47,932 nt of DNA from a bacterium (GTDB taxonomy: Bacteria > Krumholzibacteriota > Krumholzibacteriia > LZORAL124-64-63): NCBI GenBank assembly GCA_003353795.1, contig PIVY01000011.1, positions 1-47,932 of the forward strand, given 5' to 3'. Position 1 is the first letter of the stretch. Every line of letters starts with the position of its first letter. Below are positions 40,812 through 47,932 of this stretch, one piece after another. Under the pieces are notes generated by a model. The model ran no database searches. It worked only from the letters and a program-made list of their open reading frames with translations, and was not told where the DNA came from. The position numbers and the translations under genes are program-made.

Positions 40812-42761
40812 ATGAAGAAAATGCTCACTCTTGCTCTCGCCATGGCTCTCACCGCGGGTCTGGCGACGGCTCAGATTGTCGACATCGACGATATTCAGGT
40901 GTACACGGTCGCGGGGCAACCCGCCAGCCCGTACGATGGCCAGCAGGTTACCGTCAGCGGCAAGATCTACGTGGTGGCCGGCACCTACAACGGCGGTACC
41001 CACTACATCCAGGATGCCACCGGCGGCCTCACCTTCTACTCGCCCAGCCCCAACCCCTTGCTGACGATCGGTGACACCGTCGAGATCACCGGTACCATCG
41101 GTTCCTTCGGCACCGAGATCCAGTTCGGCAACGGCGCCACGTGGACCTTCCCCGTGGAGGGCGACGAGCCCGCTCCGGTCGAGACCACGCCGAGCGGCAT
41201 CCTGGGTGATGTCGAGCCGTACGAGTGGGTGGGCAATTTCGCCGCCGTGACCGGCACCATTGCGGACATTGATGGCAGCACGTTCTACATGGTCAACACA
41301 GGCGGCGGCGTCGACACTCTTGAGTGCTACGTCGACAGCGACACCGGCATCGACCTCTCCGGCATGGAAGTGGGCGACGAGTACAAGGTGCTCGGCCCCC
41401 TCGTGAACTTCAACACCCTCATCGAGTTGAAGCCCCGGATGCAGGCCGATCTGATCGCCGATCCCACCCTGCCCATCATCCGCGAAGTGGATCTCGACGA
41501 CTGGGTTCCCAGCGCCAACGATCCCATCGAGGTTCAGATCGTCGTCAGCGATGATCAGGGCATCGCCGATGCGACCATCACCTACCGCTCCAACAACACC
41601 GACGGCACCGAACCCGGCGCCTGGATGACCTCCAGCATGTCCATGGTCCGCAACGAGGATTGGGTCGGCAGCATTCCCGGCCAGACCAGTGACAAGGTCG
41701 ACTTCTACGTGACCGTGGAAGACATGGAAGGCCAGGTGGTCTCCAGCCCGGGCAACGCACCAGATGGCTACCTCGAGTGCGCGATCGGCCTGACCTCCAT
41801 CTATGAGATGCAATGGGTGCATCCCGATAGCTCCGACCAGACCAACCCCTACGACGGCAAGGTCCTGAACATCCGCGGCGTCGTGACCGCCGGCACCGGC
41901 GACACTGCCGTCCCCAGCCAGATGATCGTCCAGGAACAGGAGACGGGACCGTACGGCGGCTACCGCTACGGCGCCGTGGTGAGCCGTCTCGGATCCGGCT
42001 ACGCGACGTCCTACTACCGTGGCGACCTCGTGGATATCGGCGGCACAGGCGACAACTACTTCGGCCTCGACCAGATCGCGCCCCACAATGCCAACGCCGT
42101 GAACGTGCTGGCGTTCGGTGTCGCGCTTCCCCCGGCGGAGCGAGCCACCACGCAGGTCCTGGCCGACGACAGCAACGAAGATGGCACGCCGCGGCGTGGC
42201 GAGGCCTACGAGAACGTCTGGGTCAAGACGTACGTGGCCGAGATTCTGGGTGTCGGCACGTTCTCGCCGGCCGAATACTGGATCAGCGACACCGGCGCCT
42301 GGGCTGATTCCCTCGAGGTGCAGCCCAACCAGGAGCTGACCTACGTGCCCATGGTGGCCGACGTCCTGCAGGCCGAGGGTTACCTGGACTACAGCTATAG
42401 CGACTATGTCGTGCGTCCCATTGGCGACGAGTACATCTACTTCACGGCCACGGGCGTCGAGGACATTCCCACCGTGGAGGCCGCCGGCGGATTCGTGTCC
42501 GTGTACCCGAACCCGTTCAACCCGGCCACGAAGATCGAGTTCGTCCTCAACCGGGACAACCTCACGCAGCTGAACATCTACAACATCAAGGGTGAGCTGG
42601 TCCGTTCGCTGGTCAACGAGTCGCTGCCCACGGGCACCTACGCGATGACCTGGGACGGCCGCAACGCCGAAGGTATGGGTGTGGCGAGTGGACAGTACTT
42701 CGCACGCCTCCGCATCGGCGCCGAAGTCATGCAGGTCCGCAAGCTCTCGCTCATAAAGTAG
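40812..42761 (+). CDS. Large secreted protein with OB-fold-like domains and type IX-style sorting domain
   Basis: The product is 649 aa. The start at 40812 has AAGGAG 8 nt upstream and a signal peptide (MLTLALAMALTAGLATAQ). Two regions look like OB-fold beta barrels seen in secreted nuclease-type and DUF5689-like proteins: about 18-110 (YDGQQVTVSGKIYVVAG, GDTVEITGTIGSFGTEIQF) and about 345-465 (YDGKVLNIRGVVTAGTG, GDLVDIGGTGDNYFGLDQI). A middle Ig-like segment (about 230-330) lies between. The C-terminal ~85 residues form the sorting domain: VYPNPFNPATKIEFVL, LNIYNIKGELVRSL, GTYAMTWDGRNAEG, SGQYFARLRI. Export through a type IX-like route is inferred. There is no catalytic motif, so the function is unknown. 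Tandem hairpins follow the stop codon. Confidence 0.85.
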   Translation: MKKMLTLALAMALTAGLATAQIVDIDDIQVYTVAGQPASPYDGQQVTVSGKIYVVAGTYNGGTHYIQDATGGLTFYSPSPNPLLTIGDTVEITGTIGSFGTEIQFGNGATWTFPVEGDEPAPVETTPSGILGDVEPYEWVGNFAAVTGTIADIDGSTFYMVNTGGGVDTLECYVDSDTGIDLSGMEVGDEYKVLGPLVNFNTLIELKPRMQADLIADPTLPIIREVDLDDWVPSANDPIEVQIVVSDDQGIADATITYRSNNTDGTEPGAWMTSSMSMVRNEDWVGSIPGQTSDKVDFYVTVEDMEGQVVSSPGNAPDGYLECAIGLTSIYEMQWVHPDSSDQTNPYDGKVLNIRGVVTAGTGDTAVPSQMIVQEQETGPYGGYRYGAVVSRLGSGYATSYYRGDLVDIGGTGDNYFGLDQIAPHNANAVNVLAFGVALPPAERATTQVLADDSNEDGTPRRGEAYENVWVKTYVAEILGVGTFSPAEYWISDTGAWADSLEVQPNQELTYVPMVADVLQAEGYLDYSYSDYVVRPIGDEYIYFTATGVEDIPTVEAAGGFVSVYPNPFNPATKIEFVLNRDNLTQLNIYNIKGELVRSLVNESLPTGTYAMTWDGRNAEGMGVASGQYFARLRIGAEVMQVRKLSLIK

Positions 42762-42770
42762 CGTCCGTTC

Positions 42771-42802
42771 GAGCTGACGAGCGCCTTTGGCGCTCGCAGC
42801 TC
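42771..42802 (+). other. Very strong stem-loop after the secreted-protein gene
   Basis: GAGCTGACGAGCGCC (42771-42785) pairs with GGCGCTCGCAGCTC (42789-42802): fourteen base pairs with one bulged A and a TTT loop, starting 9 nt after the stop codon. No T-run follows. It probably protects or shapes the mRNA 3' end. Confidence 0.6.
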
Positions 42803-42825
42803 AACGGCCGGGTTTGAGGGTTGAC

Positions 42826-42866
42826 GATAGGCCGACGGCTCTTGTGAGCCGCGGCCTATCTTTCTT
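42826..42866 (+). terminator. Intrinsic terminator of the secreted-protein gene
   Basis: Two-part stem: GATAGGCC (42826-42833) with GGCCTATC (42853-42860), and GGCTC with GAGCC around a TTGT loop, separated by a small internal loop and followed by TTTCTT. Confidence 0.8.
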
Positions 42867-42905
42867 GCCCCTGAGGTAGGTCGGGGGGGATTTGTCGGGT
42901 GGTGG

Positions 42906-43682
42906 TTAGTTGATGGGGGTTAGGGTCAGGGAGACCGCCTGCCATTGGCTCTCTTTCCATACCATGAGCGTGCGGATCTCGACCAGGCGGTCGGCGTTGC
43001 TGGTGCCTCTGGCTTGCTGCACCGCCTGCAGTCCGGGGCCGCCGGCGCTGGCGGCGACCGGGGTCAGGGACATGAGGGCGTCGCCCCAGATCTCCACCTT
43101 GTGCTGTAGGGTCCCGTGTTCGTCGTAGACGCCGGTTTGCAGGTAGATCTCCCGCCTGGCCGCGAGGTCCAGACTCTCCTGCTTTCTTGGCAGGCCGGGG
43201 GCGGTCACTTCCATCTCGGCGGCGAAACCGTCGACCAGCGCACCGGCGAATCTGGGGCGTGGGCCGGACTCGGAATCGAAGACGGTGTGCAGGGTCCAGG
43301 CTTTGCCGTCGGGACGGGCGGTCACCACGGCGGCGGCCACCATGCCGCCGCTGCCGCCGGTGTCGGCGGTGACGATGATCTCGGGGGATCCGTCGCCGGT
43401 CACGTCCACCAGTTGCAGTTGCGGACCGTATCCGCCCGCGGCGGCGCTGGGCAGTGGCCAGAGGTGGGCGGACGGGCCCACGACCAGGCAGAGGTCTTCG
43501 CGGAACGGGCTGTCTGCCGCGCCTCGGCCCACGAGGCGGACGGACTCGTCGCGTCCATCGCCGTCCAGGTCGGCACTGGCCTCGGCCAGCACGGCGAATC
43601 CCTCCGGCAGCACGGGTTCTGCGTCGCGCTCGCAACCGCCGAGGAGAATCGTGGCAACCAGCAGGATCGCAGCTCGGGACAT
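42906..43682 (-). CDS. Hypothetical lipoprotein with calcium-binding-like repeat motifs
   Basis: The product is 258 aa. A lipoprotein signal (AAILLVATILLGGCERD) has lipobox LGGC. The mature protein opens with DLDGDGRDESVRLVGRG and later VDVTGDGSPEIIVTADTGG, the DxDxDG pattern seen in FG-GAP/VCBS-type and EF-hand-like calcium loops. Two such loops ~70 residues apart suggest a small beta-propeller or a fragment of one. No enzyme motif was recognised. The gene starts 8 nt after the end of the small zinc-ribbon gene on the same strand, so the two are probably co-transcribed. Cell-envelope location is likely; function unknown. Confidence 0.7.
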   Translation of the reverse strand: MSRAAILLVATILLGGCERDAEPVLPEGFAVLAEASADLDGDGRDESVRLVGRGAADSPFREDLCLVVGPSAHLWPLPSAAAGGYGPQLQLVDVTGDGSPEIIVTADTGGSGGMVAAAVVTARPDGKAWTLHTVFDSESGPRPRFAGALVDGFAAEMEVTAPGLPRKQESLDLAARREIYLQTGVYDEHGTLQHKVEIWGDALMSLTPVAASAGGPGLQAVQQARGTSNADRLVEIRTLMVWKESQWQAVSLTLTPIN

Positions 43683-43690
43683 GGGTCGAC

Positions 43691-43903
43691 CTAGCGTCCG
43701 ACGAAGAAGTCGAAGACGTTGCCCAGCATGCTGGACTCCACGGCATAGAACTCAGTGTATCGACAGCGAGCGCAAGTCACGGTGCTGTACTTGCGATTCT
43801 GGATGTCGAAGAGCTTGGAGAGGACACCGCCGGTGGCGCGCATCTCGGCCACCTCGCAGACGTCGTGTTCGCACTTGGCGCAGCGATAACCGGAGAGCTT
43901 CAA
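43691..43903 (-). CDS. Small zinc-ribbon nucleic-acid-binding-like protein (COG3478-like)
   Basis: The product is 70 aa with a TTG start: AGGAGGT lies 6 nt upstream of TTG at 43903, and the protein then begins KLSGYRCAKC as family members do. An ATG-based longer frame to 44005 would run through a terminator hairpin and is rejected. Two CxxC pairs form the ribbon: RCAKCEHDVC and VTCARCRYTEFY. Between them is the conserved EMRATGGVLSKLFDIQNRKY, and the end is SSMLGNVFDFFVGR, all characteristic of the short YpzJ-type family. The biochemical role is not established; a nucleic-acid-binding role is predicted. Only 25 nt separate its start from the upstream terminator stem, leaving little room for a promoter. 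Confidence 0.85.
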   Translation of the reverse strand: MKLSGYRCAKCEHDVCEVAEMRATGGVLSKLFDIQNRKYSTVTCARCRYTEFYAVESSMLGNVFDFFVGR

Positions 43904-43928
43904 GGATCGACCTCCTGAGAATCGTGTT

Positions 43929-43959
43929 AAAAAACCGCCTCTGGTACCCACAGAAACGG
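43929..43959 (-). terminator. Intrinsic terminator of the outer-membrane-barrel candidate gene
   Basis: On the minus strand CCGTTTCTG pairs with CAGAGGCGG (nine pairs, two of them G-U) around a 7-nt loop and is followed by six T residues (plus-strand A-run 43929-43934). Confidence 0.75.
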
Positions 43960-43985
43960 CCTCTTGTTCACCGGCAGAACGCGGA

Positions 43986-44678
43986 TCAGCTGCCGAGCCG
44001 CACACGCAGACTCAACAGTCCGAACGGTTCGGTGCGAGGCTGGTTCACGGCCTCGTCGGCATCGTCCCAGGTGTAGTCGTTGCGAGGATTGACGTCGTCG
44101 CCGTCGGGCTCGTAGGCCGTGTCGTGTCCCTCGAGGCGCGACTTGAAGAAATGATCGACGCCCAGCTGGAGCGTGAAATCGACCCTGTCGCTGATCTCGA
44201 ACGCCGCCTCCACGAACGCCCCCACGCCCCAGGGATTGCTGACCACGTCGAACTTCTCGTTCCCGCCCACGAAATCGAAAGTCGCGGTGAAGAAACCCTT
44301 GCGGCCGCCGACGCCCAGGTGCAGCGGCGCGGAACCGAGCTTGGCGATGGGAAACATCAGGTCCAGGCGCACCTGCCAGGTGTTGGCCGACTGTTCGGGG
44401 GTGCCGTTGGTATTGTCGTTGATGAAGACTCGCCGGGCGTCCAGCGCGTTGCCGGCGTCCCGACCGGAATAGGCGCCCGACAGCCGCAGCGAGAGTGGCG
44501 CGTTGCGGGTGAAGTCATGGAAGGTGACGTCGCCCTGAACTCCGAACCCCGCCGTGGCGCCCACACCGAGTCCGAGGGACGTCTCGCCGGCAGCCGCTGG
44601 TCCGGAAACGATCACCAGCAGCGTGATTGCGACCATTGCCGTCCACGAGTTCGACCCTGAGCGCGGCTTGCAGATCAT
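43986..44678 (-). CDS. Outer-membrane beta-barrel-like protein
   Basis: The product is 230 aa. ATG 44678 was chosen because GGAGG lies 8 nt upstream and a signal peptide follows (MVAITLLVIVSGPAAAG, after a basic N-terminus). The mature protein alternates amphipathic strands with Gly/Asp/Asn-rich turns: LGLGVGATAGFGVQGDVTF, LRLSGAYSG, APLHLGVGGRKGFFTATFDF, GVGAFVEAAFEI and FTLQLGVDHFF. It ends in LLSLRVRLGS, without the C-terminal aromatic residue typical of BAM substrates. An eight- to ten-strand barrel is plausible. Function unknown. It diverges from sppA across a 190-bp region, and its transcript ends in a good terminator. Confidence 0.65.
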   Translation of the reverse strand: MICKPRSGSNSWTAMVAITLLVIVSGPAAAGETSLGLGVGATAGFGVQGDVTFHDFTRNAPLSLRLSGAYSGRDAGNALDARRVFINDNTNGTPEQSANTWQVRLDLMFPIAKLGSAPLHLGVGGRKGFFTATFDFVGGNEKFDVVSNPWGVGAFVEAAFEISDRVDFTLQLGVDHFFKSRLEGHDTAYEPDGDDVNPRNDYTWDDADEAVNQPRTEPFGLLSLRVRLGS

Positions 44679-44807
44679 GATTCCTGCCTCCCCTGTGGGG
44701 TATTCGGATCGGGCACCATGCATGTCGGAGTCCCCTTCATTACGACAATCCGCATCCAAGATCAAGGTTCGTGCCCGAAATCCGCACCGAAACCCTTCGA
44801 GCCTTCA

Positions 44808-44836
44808 TTGCGTCATGAATCCGTCCCCGGTAGGCT
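44808..44836 (+). promoter_or_regulatory. Candidate promoter of sppA
   Basis: TTGCGT (44808-44813), a 17-nt spacer and TAGGCT (44831-44836), 32 nt before the start codon. Both boxes match only half the sigma-70 consensus, but spacing and position are good. Confidence 0.4.
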
Positions 44837-44868
44837 AGCAGGCATCCCCAGGCAAACGGAGGCTCCCC

Positions 44869-46626
44869 ATGGCAAGCGAATCGTTCGGTCACCGGTGGTT
44901 GCGGTCGTTGATCCTCACAGTCATCAATCTGGTTGTCGTCTTGGGACTGATCGGTGGCGGCATATACCTCGCCCTCAACCAGGGCCCCGAGATTCCCGAC
45001 AAGGGCTGGCTGGTCCTCGACCTCTACGGCGAGTTGCCGGAGTATGCCCCTCCCGGCTCCTTCCCCACGAACCTGCTGGCCGACGACACGGTGACCTTGC
45101 AGGACATGCTCGACGCCCTGGCCAAGGCTGCCATCGACGACCGGGTCGAGGGCGTGATCTGGAAGCTGTCGGCCAGCAACGGTGCCGGGCTGGCCAAGCT
45201 CGACGAACTGCGCAGCGCCACGGCGGCCGTGCGCAAGGCCGGCAAACCGGTCTATGCCTGGGGAGACTACATCAACCTCCAGACCCTGTACCTGGCCGCA
45301 GCCTGCGATTCCATCTACCAGCCCGCCGGCGGCTACTGTGGCCTGCAGGGCATGATCCACCAGCGCAACTTCTTCCGCGGCATGCTCGACAAGCTGGGCA
45401 TCGAGCCGCACGTCTCGAAGATCCGCGAGTACAAGTCGGCAGCCGAGATGGTCCTGGAGACCGAGATGACCGCCCCGGCACGGGAACAGTCGCAGCGGCT
45501 GCTCGACCTGCGCTGGGAGTCGGTCACCACCACCTTCGCCGATGAACGTGGGATCCCGCGCGAGGTCTTGCTGGCACTCATGGAGAAGGCGGCACTGGAA
45601 CCGGTGGAGGCGGCGGCCGCGGGCGTCATCGACCGGGTCCTCTACTGGCAGGGGTTGGAGGCGCAGTTGCTGGGCGACAGCGACGAGACGAGCCTGGCAG
45701 TGATCACGCCGGCCGACTACCGCGACGTCGACTGGTCCGATCTGGACCGAGAAGGCGACGAGACGGTGGTGGTGGTGCACGCCCAGGGCATGATCGCCGG
45801 GCGCAAGAGTGGTGTGAATCCGCTGCTCGGGATCACCATGGGCCACGAGTCGGTGGTGCGCGACCTGCGACGGGCGCGGCTCGACGACGAGGTGAAGGCC
45901 ATCGTCTTGCGGGTCGACTCTCCCGGCGGCGAAGGCCTGGCGAGCGATCTCATCGGCCACGAGATCGCCCTGTGCGCCGCTGCCAAGCCCACGGTGGTGT
46001 CCATGGTGGACGTGGCCGCCTCGGGCGGCTACCAGATCTCGTTCCGCGCCACGCGCATGCTCGCCGGTCCCCAGAGCGTGGTGGGTTCCATCGGCTCCAT
46101 CAGCGCCTTCTTCGACATGAGTGGCTTCTACGAGAAGATCGGTCTGAGCAAGGACAGCGTGGAAGCCGGTCCCATGGCCGGTATCGGCCGCGACGACCGG
46201 CCGCCCACCGAGGACGAATGGCGCGCGTTCCAGGCCTCGCACTACGCCGGGTTCAACGCGTGGTTGCGCGAGGTCGCCGACCGTCGGGACATGACCTTCG
46301 AGCAGGCGGAACAGCTGGCCTACGGCCGCGTGTTCACCGGCGAAGAGGCGGTGGCCAACGGGCTGATCGACGGGCTGGGCAACCTGGAAGCGGCCATCCG
46401 TGAGGCGGCGGCCCTGGCCGGCGTGGCGCCCGAGGCGACGTTGAACGTGGTGCACCTTCCCGAGCCGCAGGACCCCATCGGATCCATCTTCGGCGGCGGC
46501 AGCGACGGCGACGAGCCGGTGACCGCGGCCGTACGCTGGGCCATCTATCGCCAGATGCGCACCGAAGCGCTCGAGACCCAGCGCCTGATCCAGTTGGAAG
46601 CGACACTGCCGCAGATCGCCCGCTAG
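44869..46626 (+). CDS. sppA: Signal peptide peptidase SppA, long (67K) type
   Basis: The product is 585 aa with GGAGG 7 nt before the ATG. A single N-terminal transmembrane helix (LILTVINLVVVLGLIGGGIY, about 14-33) anchors two tandem S49 domains. The catalytic dyad is split as in E. coli SppA: Lys189 in KIREYKSAAEMV of the first domain and Ser385 in MVDVAASGGYQIS of the second, 196 residues apart. Other marks are VLRVDSPGGEGLASD, VVGSIGSISAFFDMSG and GRVFTGEEAVANGLIDGLG. The enzyme degrades cleaved signal peptides in the inner membrane, which fits the many secreted proteins encoded nearby. It is probably monocistronic; the hairpin after it points the other way. Confidence 0.94.
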   Translation: MASESFGHRWLRSLILTVINLVVVLGLIGGGIYLALNQGPEIPDKGWLVLDLYGELPEYAPPGSFPTNLLADDTVTLQDMLDALAKAAIDDRVEGVIWKLSASNGAGLAKLDELRSATAAVRKAGKPVYAWGDYINLQTLYLAAACDSIYQPAGGYCGLQGMIHQRNFFRGMLDKLGIEPHVSKIREYKSAAEMVLETEMTAPAREQSQRLLDLRWESVTTTFADERGIPREVLLALMEKAALEPVEAAAAGVIDRVLYWQGLEAQLLGDSDETSLAVITPADYRDVDWSDLDREGDETVVVVHAQGMIAGRKSGVNPLLGITMGHESVVRDLRRARLDDEVKAIVLRVDSPGGEGLASDLIGHEIALCAAAKPTVVSMVDVAASGGYQISFRATRMLAGPQSVVGSIGSISAFFDMSGFYEKIGLSKDSVEAGPMAGIGRDDRPPTEDEWRAFQASHYAGFNAWLREVADRRDMTFEQAEQLAYGRVFTGEEAVANGLIDGLGNLEAAIREAAALAGVAPEATLNVVHLPEPQDPIGSIFGGGSDGDEPVTAAVRWAIYRQMRTEALETQRLIQLEATLPQIAR

Positions 46627-46665
46627 CGCGGCGATTCGTTGCCTGAATCCACGCGCGGAGATAAC

Positions 46666-46698
46666 GAGAAAGCGGCCGGTCCAGGAAGGACCGGCCGC
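46666..46698 (-). terminator. Intrinsic terminator of the small secreted protein gene, possibly bidirectional
   Basis: GCGGCCGGTCC (46672-46682) and GGACCGGCCGC (46688-46698) form a perfect 11-bp stem with a 5-nt loop. On the minus strand it is followed by TTTCTC. It lies between the convergent ends of sppA and the secreted protein gene. Confidence 0.8.
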
Positions 46699-46724
46699 CT
46701 CTGTCGTCGGGGTGCGATCGAGAA

Positions 46725-47279
46725 CTACTCGAACAGCGCCTTGACGTCGGTGAGGGTGTGAGCCTCGGTGGCCACGACCTCGGTGGTGATGCGGCCAACG
46801 ACGCCGTCGGCGGGCACGCCACAGAGCACCAGGATGTCAGCGTTGGCGCCATCGGCGTAGCCGGGGCCCATGTCATTGAAGCTGCTCGGCACGGAGGGAC
46901 CCATGGTCACCAGCGCGTCGAACGGAGCGGCAGGCACCAGGCAGTTCAGGGTGCTCAGCACGGTGACGGGCAGCGCCGGGATCGGCGTCTGGTAACCACA
47001 GAGGTGGTTCGTGTTGTCGCCGAAGTTGGTCCAGCCGTTGGGGCCGGAAACGGCCAGCACGAACGGGTCGCCGCCCATGAAGCCGATGCCGCACTCGTAG
47101 CCGCCGATGGTGGCGCTCGAGGGATCCATCAGCACGACGTAGAAGTCAAACGGGGTACCGGCGTTGACGAAGATGAAGTCCTCGACGTAGTCGGCCTCGG
47201 CCGAGACGCCCATGGTGTCCACGGCGAGAGCGGGGACGGCCAGCAGGGCGATGAAGAGAATCGTGAGCAAGGTCTTCAT
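46725..47279 (-). CDS. Small secreted protein of unknown function
   Basis: The product is 184 aa. GGAAG lies about 8 nt upstream of ATG 47279. A signal peptide (LLTILFIALLAVPALA) is followed by an all-beta mature domain. FDFYVVLMDPSSATIGGYEC and DPFVLAVSGPNGWTNFGDN recall the cohesin-like or surface-layer accessory proteins that are common in related uncultured FCB genomes, and two Cys pairs (GYECG and HLCG, LNCL, LCGV) may form disulfides. The C-terminus (RITTEVVATEAHTLTDVKAL) has no sorting domain. I do not recognise a defined family. It precedes a dockerin-like protein gene on the same strand; the 251-bp gap between them holds a weak TACGGG/CCCGTA palindrome (47483-47498) and no other gene. 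Confidence 0.65.
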   Translation of the reverse strand: MKTLLTILFIALLAVPALAVDTMGVSAEADYVEDFIFVNAGTPFDFYVVLMDPSSATIGGYECGIGFMGGDPFVLAVSGPNGWTNFGDNTNHLCGYQTPIPALPVTVLSTLNCLVPAAPFDALVTMGPSVPSSFNDMGPGYADGANADILVLCGVPADGVVGRITTEVVATEAHTLTDVKALFE

Positions 47280-47530
47280 TTAAGAGCTTCCTTTCACGGG
47301 CGCGAACCTGAGTTGAATACCGAGGTTCTGGTTCGGACCGACAGCGCGCGAAACCGCAACCGCCGCTAACCTCGATGCCGGTGCGTCTGAAACCGACATC
47401 GCGGATCAAGACCGGGACAGAATACCACAGGTAAGGGTGACTTGGCTACCCCCGCGATGAGGTCTGGGCAGGATCGTTGACTACGGGTTATCCCGTATTT
47501 GACGTTACCGGATCCGGATTTGTCGCTTCG

Positions 47531-47932
47531 TCATGGGCAGACGCCGCCGATGGCCATGGTGAACACGACGATGTCCGACAGATTCACCATCTCGTCCAGA
47601 TTGTAGTCGCCGCGCCAGAGATCGCCGCCGCCGTACAGGATCTGGGTGAACAGGGTGATGTCCGTCAGGTTCACGGCGAGATCGCCGCTGACATCGGGGC
47701 TCCGGAACGCCACCGGAATGGGCTCGGGCGCCGCGGCTGCCGCCACGAACAGTTCCGTCGCCACGGCCACGGGGCTTCCTCCCCCGGCATGCAGCGGCTG
47801 CGACCAGGTGATCCAGCCGTCGGCGTCCGAGGGACCGTCGGGGTTCGTACCACCGTTGCACTGGGCCAGGCCCCCGTCGGCGGTCAGGAACCAGATATCC
47901 TCGGCGGGCAGCCCGTCGATGGTGACCGCCTC
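47531..47932 (-). CDS. Secreted protein with dockerin-like C-terminal module, N-terminus outside window
   Basis: The frame is open from the stop at 47531 to the window edge, giving 133 visible residues and no start codon; an internal ATG at 47770 is not a credible start because coding character continues upstream of it. The visible part begins VTIDGLPAEDIWFLTADGG and ends in two related calcium-loop-like halves: DVSGDLAVNLTDITLFTQIL and DYNLDEMVNLSDIVVFTMAI. These are the duplicated D-x-x-x-D-x-x-x-N-L-x-D-I segments of dockerin type I-like domains. Such modules dock proteins onto cohesins or the cell surface; here a cell-surface or secreted role is inferred. The end GGVCP is a common terminal motif in this protein style. 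Confidence 0.75.
   Translation of the reverse strand, partial: EAVTIDGLPAEDIWFLTADGGLAQCNGGTNPDGPSDADGWITWSQPLHAGGGSPVAVATELFVAAAAAPEPIPVAFRSPDVSGDLAVNLTDITLFTQILYGGGDLWRGDYNLDEMVNLSDIVVFTMAIGGVCP

Noticed and set aside
47483-47498. TACGGG-TTAT-CCCGTA hairpin as a terminator of the dockerin-like gene
   Set aside because: The stem is only six pairs and no T-run follows on the minus strand, so I did not call it.
1-47932. CRISPR arrays, tRNA or rRNA genes, insertion sequences, prophage or integrase genes
   Set aside because: No regularly spaced repeats, cloverleaf-like sequences, transposase or integrase motifs were recognised on either strand.

Overview
The window is about 48 kb of high-GC DNA with tightly packed protein genes. 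I see no tRNA, rRNA, CRISPR array, insertion sequence or phage gene. The cell envelope it implies is Gram-negative: a TonB-dependent receptor, an RND efflux pair, lipoproteins with lipoboxes, an outer-membrane-barrel candidate and SppA. Two secreted proteins end in FlgD-like/type IX-style C-terminal sorting domains (one with the classic YPNPFNPATKIEF start), and a third, cut by the window edge, ends in a dockerin-like module. That combination with high GC suggests an uncultured lineage of the FCB superphylum (Eisenbacteria/Krumholzibacteriota-like). The placement is inference from protein style, not from a marker gene.

Layout. 1-4.3 kb: end of a cation-diffusion-facilitator transporter, a secreted subtilase and a beta-helix lipoprotein. 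4.4-8.5 kb (minus): flotillin, its NfeD partner and a DUF4153 membrane protein. 8.6-12.8 kb (minus): RND permease and lipoprotein adaptor. 12.9-17.6 kb: a membrane-anchored TPR-CHAT protease gene diverging from a sigma-like factor and a zinc-finger/TM/TPR anti-sigma-like protein. This is the most interesting locus and looks like an uncharacterised proteolytic signalling module. 17.7-20.5 kb: S9 peptidase, a VanZ/carbohydrate-binding-like fusion and a small degenerate class II aminoacyl-tRNA-synthetase-like protein. 20.6-24.4 kb: GspE/PilB ATPase with MshEN-like (c-di-GMP-type) repeats coupled to an HDOD protein, then a double-PDZ periplasmic protein behind an ECF-like promoter motif. 24.5-31.9 kb (minus): addB-addA-hydrolase with ATGA overlaps. 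32.2-33.8 kb: DUF4402 protein, DUF4870-type membrane protein and tag. 33.7-38.5 kb (minus): a TPP-riboswitch-controlled thiamine uptake operon (TonB receptor, thiamine pyrophosphokinase, sodium:solute symporter). 38.6-42.8 kb: cNMP-binding-like protein, gpmI and a large sorted secreted protein with a strong sigma-70-like promoter. 42.9-47.9 kb: lipoprotein, zinc-ribbon protein, outer-membrane-barrel candidate, sppA, a small secreted protein and the dockerin-like fragment.

How it fits together. Most of the window serves the envelope: export, efflux, membrane microdomains, periplasmic proteolysis and nutrient capture. The thiamine operon reads as a complete import-and-activate route: outer-membrane receptor, inner-membrane symporter and a kinase making TPP, all under TPP feedback. 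Several units are translationally coupled (gspE-HDOD, addB-addA-hydrolase, adaptor-RND, pyrophosphokinase-symporter). Start codons were chosen from Shine-Dalgarno spacing and signal peptides. All functions are read by eye from sequence motifs and no database search was run.
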